From positions 148,427 to 212,426 of the forward strand of contig JAAOMT010000479.1 in NCBI GenBank assembly GCA_016748015.1: a stretch of DNA of 64,000 nucleotides. Reading direction: 5' to 3'. Below, piece by piece: positions 32,293 through 44,066 of the stretch. The position numbers and the translations under genes were made by a program. This DNA is from Geosiphon pyriformis (taxonomy: Eukaryota; Glomeromycota; Glomeromycetes; Archaeosporales; Geosiphonaceae). The notes under the pieces are model-generated. The model searched no databases. It was not told the origin of the DNA and saw only the letters and a list, made by a program, of their open reading frames with translations. Each line of letters starts with the position of its first letter. Positions within the stretch are counted from its first letter, which is position 1.

Positions 32293-32370
32293 TAAATAAG
32301 GAGGAAATCAATCGCATCGTGTCATCATCACTGTTTCATCCGCTATCAAATATTACGAATTCTTTACAAT

Positions 32371-33904
32371 GCGACAGAAACTTCCAAGCGTAAAAAAAAT
32401 CAAGGATCTTATCTTGATCCTTGATTCATTGTCTAGGTCTCCAAAAAAAGATCATATTATTAAACAAAACAATAGATATTTTTTCAAATATTTTAATTAA
32501 TAATTTTTTAAAACTTTGAGCCCGAATTGAAAATGGATCCGAAATTGATTTTTGTAAAAGGAATAGGATGTTTTTTTATTTGTATGCGTAGAGGTGGTTA
32601 TTTGCTTTTATAAGAGTTGTTTTTCTGCTATAATTTAAATTTTATGGGTAAAAATTTGTTATCAGATTTCCACAGGGCAGTGTTCTAATTATCATTAACA
32701 CCCCAATCTTGTCTTCGAAAAATCGCCATTTATGAAACATTAGCCCGAAAACTTTCAAGGTCATCATCATCATTATCATAATCATCATTATTAAACCTTA
32801 TAATTATTAAAGTTTATTTCCTTCGAAACTCGGGATTTATAAAGATTTTGTCAATCAGAATTTTTTAATATATAATATTATTTCCCCCGCAAACTTTTAC
32901 CTGGAAAGGTGTGAGAAAATCTAATATTGTTAATAAAGAAGATTCTTGAAACTTTCGAAAAATAATTTTCATAACCTGAACCAATAAACAAAATACTCAT
33001 TCAAAAGTGAAACAAAATTATCTTTTCGATCATTGTCTTTAGGATTAATGAATTTAAGGGGGGGGAGGTGGGGACTAACGAATATTTGATTGGGGAAAAT
33101 GCGTGCGTGCGAGAAATTATGTAAAAATTTCCTTTAATTTATTATTGAACTTTTGTTTCTTCCGTATTCTTCCCCATTTAACCAAAAAAGAAAAAATTAT
33201 TGATATTGAACAATACCAATTTATTTGTTATTTGATAATTTGATAATTTGAAAATGGTGGCGCTAACCGATCTTCATAATTGTGGCGGTGGCCATTTGCG
33301 GAATTTTTGACGGTTGATTTTCAGCTTTTAGCCACCAAATTCGAACGCCATGAATGCCACAAATTGTGCGTACATAGCCTTATTTTTTATCTTGATGAGA
33401 AAAATACTTGAAATCTATAGTCCGAGTAAATCAAAGATCGCATGCTGAAACTTTTTTTTTATAAAGTTACAGTATAAAAACTAAGAGATGCATGATTGCG
33501 AAAAAAATATCCCAAATTAATGGTCTATGATAAATTTATTTGACCTTTGCAAAAATTCACAAGATTAAATTAACAAAATTTCCTATATATCAATATTTCT
33601 GAAATTAAACAAAGCTAAATAATTTAAAAACGCTGAATAATTTTGTTTGAAAAATCTTTTAAGGAAATTATTTCATAACATTAAAACCATTTCGAAAAAG
33701 AAAAATTTAATTTTCAATTTTTAAATAAGGCAATAAATTACTTTTTGAACTTTTTTAACGAACATAAAAATGGGAACATTATCTTTCATGTTTGAACACG
33801 CGATATCCATGTGGTGGTCATGATTATTAGAATGTGATTGCATACATTTAATAAATCAAATCTAATGGTAAAAAGGTTTCTATTCGAGAATAAAATATAA
33901 TAAA

Positions 33905-33906
<2 letters not shown>
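32371..33906. other. Intergenic sequence with a short CG-rich patch
   Basis: No gene recognised. The 33250-33380 patch (GTGGCGGTGGCCATTTGCGG near 33281) has clearly more C and G than the surroundings; its best frame (ATG at 33255) stops after 18 codons. Confidence 0.4.
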
Positions 33907-33966
<60 letters not shown>

Positions 33967-33967
33967 G
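33907..33967. repeat. (AAT)n microsatellite
   Basis: About 20 AAT units. Confidence 0.95.
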
Positions 33968-35598
33968 GATAAATTTTGCTTTCACCTAAAACTTTTTTCA
34001 AAAGTCACACTAAAAAGATATCCCCATATAATTATAAAATTTATTTTTAAGGAAGATACTTCTCTAAAATCTTGTTTGATAATTAAAAACCGAGAAAGGA
34101 TTTACATTACTGGATAATGTTTGAACGTCTCATTAATCAAAAAAAAAAAAAACTGTCAAAATTTCTTGATGTAATTTGATTAAAAATTAATCTTTCTACT
34201 CACAGCATAATGATTGTAAACAAAACGCCAATACCTGCAAACATCTGCACGATTTTTACCTCTGAATTTTATACCATGATTGCACTTGAAAAATTCGTCA
34301 TTTTATGCGGCCTGAACCTCTAAATTTATCTTAAAAATGCACGAACCAGATTCGAGTCATTTGAAACTATAAAAAGTCTTTTTGCGGCTTGGAGTAATGT
34401 TAGACCACCAGCCCTGGAGCATTTGATTTATTTCTTCCCTTTAATCTTAGACATCATATAGAACTGTATTGGCTTCACTGCAGGTTATTTAATCAAGTTT
34501 TTTTATACTTTGATTAAATTTCTGATATTTATTATTAATTTTACTTACTAACTATCAAATTGAAACATATAACGTTAATAACGAATTCTGACTTATAATT
34601 TGTTTGTTAAATTACCAGTGAGAAATGCTTACAAATCAAAAATCCCGAGTATTCTAAAGAATAATAATGTTAGACGTTTAAAGACTTTATTTTTGGACTA
34701 AAAATTGTGTTGTGTCATGAATACATTAGTTGGATCTATTCTTTAAAAGATGCTACTTGACGCTTACACGTCACCAATCAGAGATTGCAGAAGTGACTAA
34801 GCGTTGGTCTATTTACAAAGATATATTTCATAGTCATTATTAGAAAATTTATGAAAAATTTTTTTTTTTGCCTATCCTTGGCAAAATTTTACAGATTTGT
34901 TTTTTACAAAATTCAATTATGAATTATAAAATATTTGAAATCATGATAAACAAAATATAATTAAACTTAATTAATGCTATATTTAATTTTTTAAATCAAG
35001 TTCTTATTTTTTGTTGTTTTTATTTTTTAATTATTTTAAAAACCTGAATAAATTGATTATTATTTGAATTTTTGGTTTAAATAAAAAAATAAAAATAATT
35101 TTTTTTTTTAAAATTTAAAAATAATTCTACATATAATATATTTGCTGAGAAAATTTAAAATAAATTTTATTTATAATATTTCATCAGAATAATAAAAAAT
35201 TATATATAAATTTTTTTTTGATTTGTTATTTATTATTTCATATACTTAAACTTTTTTGTTCAATTTTTGCTTTTTTATTAATTGATATTTTTCCTCTTTT
35301 ATTGTTTTCTACTTTGCTAAATTAAAAATCAGGTTTTACCTAATTGTTTACTAATACTGTTTTATTTATAGTTAATGATTATATATTGTAAATAGTATTT
35401 ATGAAATTATAGTTTTTAGAGATTAGATGGCCTTTGTTGACATGATAAAACCACACTTGGGATTGATTAAAAAGAATAAAGTCTAATCATTGCTTTAGTG
35501 TAGAAATCTTTTGATAATTTAAAATTTTTGCTCATGGTGTAATTTTTAGTGTGTTTGGTGTTATTTATAAGAACTCTCTCAAAAGGAACCAAAAAAAA
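33968..35598. other. Intergenic AT-rich sequence
   Basis: No gene or repeat recognised. The 34860-35280 part is especially A/T-rich, and the 35280-35598 part is the presumed upstream region of the Cys-rich pseudogene. Confidence 0.4.
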
Positions 35599-35746
35599 AT
35601 GTCGCCTTTTATTTCTTGTGTTCACACTGGCCAATCTCAGCTGTGAATAGTAGTTTACACGTGGAGCGCGGTTATTTTGCTGATGGAATAGCCACTGAGG
35701 AAGCTTGTGTGATTCTTACTACTACTACTACTACTACTACTACTAT

Positions 35747-35834
<88 letters not shown>

Positions 35835-36291
35835 GGTTCTTGGAGATGTGTGAATAATGGCTTAAACTTGGAAGGTAAATTTAAATGGCAACTAAAGTCT
35901 CGAATAAAATATTAATATTTGTTTCTTCCTAAAAGGGCATTGTAAAAATCATTCTTGTCAGGCCTATGACAAAAGTATTCAGACCTTCTTTAAGCGGGGT
36001 TATCGAAATGGAGGAAAGTTTAATCTCTTTTGGGATGAAGCTGGTTGCAAGTGCCCCCTTTGCAACCAGCCTATGAGACCTATAAATTGTGGTTTCTTGA
36101 GAGCCCAATGGAAAATAAGTGGATACAGAAAAATGAATCCTGGCGAATACCCAGAATAATGGAAGTCTACCAATGGTGACAAGTATGAGTATTTTAAAAA
36201 TTCTTCTCGACTTGTTCCATGGGATCAGAGCTTCACTATTGAAGTGAGGGAACACCAAAAATCATTTCAAAATGATCATTTTAATGCTTGA
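35599..36291 (+). pseudogene. Two-exon Cys-rich protein gene with a poly-Thr linker, decayed
   Basis: Exon 1 ends at 35874, the intron is 35875-35935 (GTAAAT...AAAAG) and exon 2 ends with TGA at 36291. Exon 1 has HVERGYFADGIATEEA, a run of about 38 Thr from an ACT microsatellite, then SWRCVNNGLNLEG. Exon 2 has GHCKNHSCQAYDK, CKCPLCNQPM and INCGF, a zinc-ribbon-like C-x4-C ... C-x-C-x2-C ... C set, then W and G landmarks. I associate this domain from memory with a family expanded in arbuscular mycorrhizal fungi; its function is unknown to me. A TAA at 36157-36159 sits before Trp in an otherwise coherent frame (CAA expected). The ATG at 35599 (MSPFISCVHTGQSQL) is one frame off the rest of exon 1, so there is a frameshift near 35640. 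Confidence 0.6.
35718..35834 (+). repeat. (ACT)n microsatellite coding a Thr tract
   Basis: About 39 ACT units with one ATT. It is in frame with the conserved exon sequence on both sides. Confidence 0.95.
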
Positions 36292-37740
36292 CATATTTTC
36301 TTTCTTTTGATGTAATCGCTATCCTTAGTAAGTGTTCCTAGCTCTCTTTCTTTCTTTCTTTCTTTTACTATGGTTTATATGTATGATTATGGCTTAATTT
36401 TTTAAATAAATAAAAATCAATCTTAGTCATCTTGACTAAAATAAATTAAATGATTTATCAGAATATACAATAAGAAAAATTGAGCATAAATTCTTTGCTG
36501 AGTTTTAAAAAATATCGCAATTTCAAGAGTGATATTGCTAAGCCAGAGAATTACGCTTTATTTTATCTAGATTGAGATAAAGATGTTTTTCAAGCAAACG
36601 GGTTTTGAAAATTGGAGAATCAACAGAAAAACCATTTTAAAGTTATCTCAGCACTTGGCATAAAAGGTATGAGTTTAGGGAGAACAATTTTATGATGAAA
36701 GAATTAAACTCTCGGCGAAGTTTGAGCCATAGGTTCGGCTGATATTTCTTGTGGTTCTTTTGTCTTTTTCTCTCGAGTTGTTCAGTTAAATTAATAGTAT
36801 TATTATTATTATTATTATTTTGTTCTCCCCTGTATTTTGTCATTTTTTCTCTATTATCTCCATAGGAAATAACCCCTAATCCTATGTAAAGCTAAAATCA
36901 AAACATACCAGATCTAAGGCCTTCTAATCTTTCGGTATCACGCTTGATTTCTTTTTACTTTGGTTAAAATATCTTTGATTAAAGTTTCTATACATGTACT
37001 ACCATTATAATGTGAAAAGTTTTATTATTATAATGGGAGAATTAAAACACACATTCAGTATCCAGTTGCCAATTAAACGAAGTTGTTAGATGAAAATTTT
37101 GCATTTTTTATTAGGGAAATAGTAGAAGACAAATTTGTCGAAAAAAAATTGTTTAGGACAAGCTTCTCAAGAATCCTATACTATCAATAATCCAAATTTA
37201 ATTGAAAGAAAGCAGAGTTATGAGAAAAATCTAAAATTGAAAGTTGATTAAATTAAGAAAGGGAAAAAAAGATGCTATTTATCGTAGGGAGTCCATTTGA
37301 GTAAACTTCCCCTTACCTGATAAGAAAGAAAAAGAAAAAATTCGCGAATTACAAGACAGTTATCCACGATATAATTTTTCCTTTTAAATTTAAATAATGA
37401 ATCATTGATTATCGAGAATTATCTCATTCTTTAACTCTTTAGTCTTAATCATCAACCCTATCGTCACTAGGTGATCGTTCGTTGACTCTAGCTGGTTTTA
37501 CCGTTAGCTTGAAAGTGAAAGGCTGGCTTGCTAGCCAAATTTTTTTTGAATATTTTCTCACTCAAAAAGTTAAAAATATAATTATGTTTTTATAATTTTC
37601 TAACTTGATTTTGAGGACCTAATACCAAATTGTAAATCAATAATATGTATTTATGACATGATGAATTATTTTATCATTTGCTAAGCAGTTTCGACTGAAG
37701 AAGGCAAACTAAAGTGTTTCCTTAGTGGGTTTCCAGATAG
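36292..37740. other. Intergenic sequence with weak coding-like patches
   Basis: No confident gene. A TATTAT microsatellite lies near 36795-36820. An open 47-codon stretch on the plus strand (37450-37590; LTLAGFTVSLKVKGWLASQI) looks protein-like and could be an exon next to 37741-37911. Confidence 0.35.
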
Positions 37741-37911
37741 GAGGCTCAGCATGATTATCATATCGAGGCTTGGTTAGACATAAGCTTTATTTTTACGGCG
37801 GTATTTCCTATTTTATTCAAAGAAAATGAGGAGTTGTGTAAAATATTTTCAGGGAACTTTAGTTTTGATGACCTGATTAAGAAGAATCAATTGTTCCTTG
37901 GAAACATGTGA
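37741..37911 (+). CDS. Possible exon, unrecognised
   Basis: Directly after TTTCCAGATAG (a plausible 3' splice site) the frame reads EAQHDYHIEAWLDISFIF, then FPILFKENEELCKIFSGNFS and DDLIKKNQLFLGNM to TGA. The amino-acid mix is protein-like. There is no start codon at the head, so it would be an internal or last exon, or a relic. No family recognised. Confidence 0.3.
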   Translation, partial: EAQHDYHIEAWLDISFIFTAVFPILFKENEELCKIFSGNFSFDDLIKKNQLFLGNM

Positions 37912-37975
37912 TAAAGTTGGAGAATATTAAGTTAAGTTTTGTTAAAGATTCTTGAAGGCAACGAAACAAAGAACG

Positions 37976-38014
<39 letters not shown>

Positions 38015-39155
38015 AATTAGGTTTATTCATAGCCAGACAAAAAGTGATCTTAAGATTTCTCTTTGGCGTACATGTAAAAAGAAGATTGAGACCATCCAAT
38101 TGAAAGCATTAATCTCTGGTTGAAACTTGAGATAATCATTGTTTTAATTATTTTACTAAATTGACCAAACAAGGAAATGACATGTTCTTATTACACAAAG
38201 AATAGGTTATTTGCAAATGTATCACACAAAGACAATGGAACAATGCCCTTTGAATTACAAACTTTTTCCACGAGAAGGACAGGATTCATCGATCAAAGTT
38301 GTACGAAATAATAGGAAAAAGTCGCACTGATTAATAGTTGTTAGAATCAACTTTATTGTGTTTTAAGTTCATTTTCTGAATAACGATAGACAAAGAACAA
38401 GATTGATATGTAAAAATTTGCATCACTATCATGTACAGAAAAAATTTAATTTAATTTAATTTAATCTTTTTAAAGGTTTTGTAGTATTTGACATAAGAAA
38501 TCACAAAAAAATATATATCATGTTTGAACTCCTTTGTTTTTCAATTTTTTTGTTTCAAAGAACACAATTATTGTGCTTTGAAGAAAATTAATAACGATTT
38601 ATAATGAATAAATGAATTAATGTATGATTTATTGTTCAAAAAAAGAGAATAGAACGTTTGAATTTTTAATAAGGTAATTTTGATTCAAAAAAAATAAATC
38701 TGGATCTTTCAAGTTTAAAATGGTTCTCGATCCATTACAAAACTTTATAAAATTTATTTCTAATTCAATTGTTTCAAGAGAAACCTTGGACAAGAGAAAA
38801 AATTTCCTTTTTTTCTTGTGACTATTTTTCTAATAGGTTTTTTTTTTTAATTATGACGAAATAAGCTTAAGATCTTTCTTATCGACAAAGTTTTCACATT
38901 TTAAGTCCACCACTAAAAATGTTTATTATGATGTTTAAACGGGTTCCAAAGTTGGACCATGTCACTATTAAAATGGTTAACATAATCCCATTTGGTTAAA
39001 TTGAGAGGGCAAATCATGCAATTACTTTTCTGCCAACAAGAATTTTGAATAAGAAATTGAAAAAGTCAAACGTGAAACCAACGTGACGAAACGCCTCCAA
39101 GGTCATACGCTTATTTCCTGTAACGAAATATTATCAAGGTCGTGGATAAAAAAAG
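37912..39155. other. Intergenic sequence
   Basis: It contains a (TTA)n run at 37976-38012 and two CAAAGAACA motifs (38391, 38556). A 48-codon open stretch near 38195-38330 (MYHTKTMEQCPLNYKLFPRE) is a weak relic candidate. Nothing else recognised. Confidence 0.35.
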
Positions 39156-39157
39156 CA

Positions 39158-39201
<44 letters not shown>
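39156..39201. repeat. (CA)n microsatellite
   Basis: About 22 CA units with one TA. Confidence 0.95.
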
Positions 39202-39203
<2 letters not shown>

Positions 39204-42200
39204 ACCTTTATTCTTTTGATGCCTCAGAATCTAGCGACCATGATTACTCACATACTCTAAAAGGAAAGTATTAAAAATTCCATTAAAATTTACTCACGCC
39301 AGATTTTTTTGTATAGAATTGCAGATATCGAATGATTTTCTTAGGTAAAACTTGTCGCTGTGTAAATTCAATGAGACCTTAGACAGGAAAAAGTTTTCCA
39401 CGACGCGAAATTATTAATATTTCATATCAAATTATAGATTTAAATGTATAAATTATTTTTTGAATCAAGTGAAAAAACGTTTAGAAACGACCTAGTTATA
39501 TTTTTCATCTTTTATCTTTACTTTAAAATTAAGGTTTGATGACATTTGAATTCTTGGAAATTAATCAATTTAAAGGTATGATATATGTATATCCCGTTCG
39601 CTAATCACGACCTTTAAATTTACCAAATGGGAATTAAATTTTTAATATTCAAATTGTAATAATTGTAATCGAGTCTAGAAATTCATTAAGGTAATTAATG
39701 GTCTCGTAATAAGAGCAAATTCGAGAAAGAAAATGGCATCACTTTTTTGATAGACAAAGAACATTCGATGCGATTAAAAATTTTAAAGTTGTGTAACAAT
39801 AAATCATTGATCTTATTGGGTAATATTTTCCCAATTCCTTAAAGACAATGAAGACAAAATGATAAAGAGCACTGGTCTTTTCAAAGGGTTACCAACAATT
39901 TAGAATTTTCATGAGAATAATAATAACCATTTTAGGAAAATTTTTGATTAATGGAAGGAATGATAAATTGTACTCTGATTAAATTGCGAAAAATTATTAA
40001 TATGTCGTGATCCTTTGGTAAATTTAAATAAAGATACCAGAACTTTGTCTCATCAAAAAATCCAAAAGATAAAGATAAAATTTTTTTCAAACGTATTGCT
40101 TTTTAACCCTTATTTTAAAGATTCGTATTGGAAATTCCCATTGTAAAAAACATAAAATTATAACCCATTAACCTTAAAAGTTTGGAAATTCCTCCCAAAA
40201 AAGTCAGACAATAGGTTATAAAGAATTACCTATTTCAAGAGTCTTTATCTAATTAGGAAAACAACCTTTTGTATTTAAATTTTTAATGATACAAAAATAT
40301 AAGAAAATAAAATTATTATTCTTGAAGGAAAAATACAATCCTTTTTCTAATAGACAAAGAACAACACGTTACAATCATTATATTATAATTTACTATATTT
40401 ATTTTTGAATTTAAAATATTTTTTGTGAAATACATAACAAAGGAAAAAGAAATTTATTGGTAGTCTACGTTTTGAATTTATACAGTATCTCTTTTCTTTG
40501 AAGGAATTACAGATTAGGTAATTTTTTAGGCTCGACTCGACTCGACTCAACTCAACTCAACTTTTCTATACATTTTGTTTGTTCTCCTGTCCTTGATTCT
40601 TGAAAAAACTTTTTTTTATGGTCCCATAACTTCACGAAACTGAGATTTCCTTTCAGAACCAAATATGGTTAAATAAATCCTTGATTAGGAAGAACAAAAA
40701 TGTTCAAGATTTGAAATCTTCCAAATAGAAATGATACTTATTGAAACTGAAATTTTTAATCAGTGAAACAAAGATTACAGAAAAAGCTTTATTTCAATTG
40801 TAACATAAAATCTCAATTATAAAGATTTACCTTAAACTATTTATTGAAAAAAAAAAAATTTTTTTAACTTCTCAAGTTTTAGAATAATAGAAGGTAAATA
40901 AATAAAGTTACCAAAAGAAAAGTTGCCTATTTAAAACATTATTTTCCTTTATTAAACAATTGTTGTCTTTTTTCTTGAAATTGGAAATCGGAAATCTCAA
41001 ACGTTCAGATTTTTAATGAGACTGAATTAAAACCCTTAAAATTAGCTAAACAATAAAAGATCTCCGGGATCTTTAATTCCCAATTTTCTTTTGTCAATTT
41101 TATAATAACGTCGACAATTTGTCTATTCTTAAGTCCTATTTTTCAATTCTCATTCTTTCATTAACAAAGAACATGATTCATACAATGATTGTGTGCTTTC
41201 CATGATGTTTCTCAATTGAAAATTTAGAAGTTGGATGTTTTTGATCGACAAAATGTGTATCCATAGGTTGCATACATATTGTGTAATTTCAAAGAAATTT
41301 CTCTTTCAAACAAAAAAGATTAATATTACGAGGAGAAATTTCAATTATGCCTGCTTTTACATAAAACGCATATACCATATATTGGAATTTAATTTTTATG
41401 TTAATAAAAATTAAATTTGAGATCGCGACATATGTACAATTGATTGTGAAATCTCATTCTTTTATGATATTTTGTGTGTGTTAACCTTGTTATCAAAAAT
41501 TCCCAGGACCACAAATTATTCTTTATGAAAAAGATGTTTGTAATTTTGAATGTCACAAATGAAATTTATGTATTCAAGGAGGTCAAAAAAATTTTTTTTT
41601 TTCAAAGCTTGTTAGGGACTAAGAAACTTGTTTCCGTTCCCATAGATCTCTTTTTTTTTTTCAAAAGTTATTGAATGTGATAAATAAAAAATTAAATCTA
41701 AATGCTAGTAACAACAACAATAATAACAACAACAACAACTTGAAAAAGGTGAGACTTGAGTTACCCTTAAAAATCCTACCTTTTCAAGATCCACCACTAT
41801 TTCAAACAAATTTTCAATTATTCTTTTTAATTTAGAATTGTTTAGGAAATATTCCTTTTAGAAATTGGTAGTATGTTAGTTGGCTGACTCATATCTTAAG
41901 TAACTTGTGACATGTTGGAAATGGGAGTAATAACCAATTAAACTTTATAAAGTAAAAAAAAATTAAAAATCCAAATCATTTTCTTGAAGACTGGTTGCGT
42001 AAAGCATTAATTGATCTGAATAATAATTAAATCATGCTTTTTTTAAACAAAAGGATGTATGTCATCAAATATATCCACGATCTCTAAATTTGGAGTTTCT
42101 CAAAGGAAATTTGTATGATACAAAAAATCTTTTATAAATGATTCAGCAAACCCAACTCTCCCCTCAAAAGAATAGAACAATAGCAACGTATAAATGGTGA

Positions 42201-42356
42201 TGTAATTGAGCTTGGTAACTTATAAACTGTCAACAAAGATCTACATCGTCCCTAATGTTGCCTTACATACATTATCTAAATCAAGTAAAGCTCACCCAAA
42301 AATTTTTTGGTAAAAAAGTATTGCAAAAGCTTTCCTGAAATAGAAAAATCATCTCT
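39202..42356. other. Intergenic sequence, nothing recognised
   Basis: No ORF above chance. It contains the recurrent motif described separately and a pentamer repeat at 40531-40563. Confidence 0.4.
40531..40563. repeat. Pentamer array (CTCGA)3(CTCAA)3
   Basis: Three CTCGA units are followed by three CTCAA units, so the CpG is lost in one half of the array only. Confidence 0.85.
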
Positions 42357-42402
42357 CAATCACTCACTCACTCACTCACTCTCTCTCTCTCTCTCTCTCT
42401 CT
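42357..42402. repeat. (ACTC)n(CT)n composite microsatellite
   Basis: ACTC units are followed by about 12 CT units. The same composite recurs at 52498. Confidence 0.95.
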
Positions 42403-43672
42403 TTTCGGACAGGAATTTACAGTTATAGGTTCAAGGTTAGGATTGTTTCTTTTTTTTGCTGCATGTAATTAGTAAATTAACGGTCGGACATTTTTTAATT
42501 TCCACAAAACAAGTATAAATTATTATGTGGCCTCCTGCGACTATTTTAGAACATTACAGTATAATAATTTTGACTTTCTAAAAAAAAATGATTGATCAAA
42601 AAGATTTAAGAAATCGTAAAGTTTCGAATAATAGCTTTGTCAGGGAGGAATAAAGTTTCAAATTAATCTCACACGTCTTTCTTTAATGATAAATTTTCAC
42701 AATAGGCCATCGATTTAAAATTGTGTCTTGATAATTCGTCAATTTAATACGGTATACCCCACAGTTTTTGATGACCAACTTTTAAGCTCAAAAGTCCAGA
42801 TGGGATGAATCTTTGAAATTCATTTTTTTCACGATAATTTGACGTTTCCAAAGGTTTAGTTCATCACTGGTAGATCACCTTGAATTCCTTATCGGTGAAT
42901 CTCGTATGCATTATGTAGATTTGAGAATAATAACCTAACCCGAATCGCAAAAGGTCCAATAAATCAGGAAAGATCCGTCTGCTAGGTAACTAAAATGTTC
43001 ACCCAGGAATAGCAAATCTCAAAGATTCCTTGTTTCCCAATTTATTTTCAAATAATGAGAACGAGCAACCCAAGAAAAAATACCCGCCTTTGAAATATTC
43101 CCGGTCCGCATGTGAATAATGAAAAAATAAAAAATAAAAAAGTGAAAAAATTTTTGTAAAACTTTAAAAAATTGTTTTTTTGACATTTGATAATGCAATG
43201 CACTAGCGTCATCGAGCATTTATTTTAACACATTTGTGCGCATTTACATTCGGCCTTGATAAAGAATCCCCGAACACTAGTAAACTTATTATATTTATGG
43301 GAAATACATGCAGGAAAACGAAAATGTAAATGATGACAATATCTCGTTCATTCTTAGATGGAGAAAAATTTTATCTTGTTTTTCATATACATTATCATAT
43401 ACATTAAGATTCCCAAAAAGAAAAAAAAAGTTCAAAAACATCTCGTTCCTTTTCCAAACCTAGTAAGGTCTATTCTTTCGATGGCAGCCACGTAATCCTT
43501 GAAATATTTATGTTTATGCATGTTCATCACTTTAATGTTTTTTCTTAACATCACAAAAAGCTTAATTGAATCCTATTAGTGAACAAGCTTTTCGCTTTAT
43601 CGTGTATTTCGTTATGACTACTTTTTATTTTTTTTACATTTCTTCAATTTTGTGATTTATTGATTTTTACTA

Positions 43673-43673
<1 letters not shown>
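42403..43673. other. Intergenic sequence, nothing recognised
   Basis: AT-rich; short chance ORFs only. Confidence 0.4.
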
Positions 43674-43718
<45 letters not shown>

Positions 43719-43802
43719 TTCAGATCATAAAGAGTAATAACAAGAGCGAATATCAAAATTTTTCTAAATTTTCCAAGAGGATCCTACTATTACTACTACT
43801 AT

Positions 43803-43852
<50 letters not shown>

Positions 43853-43853
43853 G
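43674..43853. repeat. (AAT)n and (ACT)n microsatellites
   Basis: AAT units at 43674-43716 and ACT/TAC units at 43787-43853, separated by about 70 bp. Confidence 0.95.
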
Positions 43854-43877
43854 CAATCTTTTTTTCAACCAGGAGGA

Positions 43878-44066
43878 ATGAAAAAAGTTTTTGTCCTGCA
43901 TCAGAAGATCATAGTGAACTTGAAGATCCTGACAAATTTAAACTTGTCGAAACCAGTTATCTTAAAAAGAAATGAGGGAGAAAACCAGCGTCTATCTGCT
44001 GTTGCTGCATTGTTCAAACCTTTGTTTATCAGAGTTGGTGATTCAACCGAAAACACATTGTTCTAG
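43878..44066 (+). pseudogene. Coding-like relic with a frameshift
   Basis: Two overlapping frames look protein-like in turn. The first reads PASEDHSELEDPDKFKLVET then SYLKKK to TGA (about 43895-43977). The second reads ENQRLSAVAALFKPLFIRVG then DSTENTLF to TAG at 44066. A one-base frameshift between them would explain this. Like the 35.7-kb gene it follows an ACT repeat. No family recognised. Confidence 0.35.

Larger units (their letters stand above)
31440..32370 (+). repeat. Left member of a diverged duplicated segment
   Basis: It is collinear with 62040-62870. Shared landmarks in the same order are an AAATGGG followed by a CCATTGTTT patch (31540s; 62185), CCCAAGAAAAGAAAGAAACTT with GCGGGGTAACAAG (31802; 62352 CCAAGAAAAGAAAAAGAATT with GTGGGGTTATCAAG), TTATGTCAATATT (31950s; 62480s) and AATATTACG followed by TTCTTTACAAT (32350s; 62830s). 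No conserved protein is seen. Confidence 0.5.
38391..41173 (+). repeat. Recurrent CAAAGAACA motif
   Basis: Exact CAAAGAACA occurs at 38391, 38556, 39755, 40355 and 41165, three of them as ATAGACAAAGAACA. The 38556 and 41165 copies share a following ATTGTGCTTT / ATTGTGTGCTTT patch, which suggests old duplicated units. Confidence 0.5.

Noticed and set aside
35929-36258. 109-codon minus-strand ORF
   Set aside because: It is antisense to the exon 2 frame of the Cys-rich pseudogene, which has splice sites and a cysteine pattern; the minus frame is a shadow.
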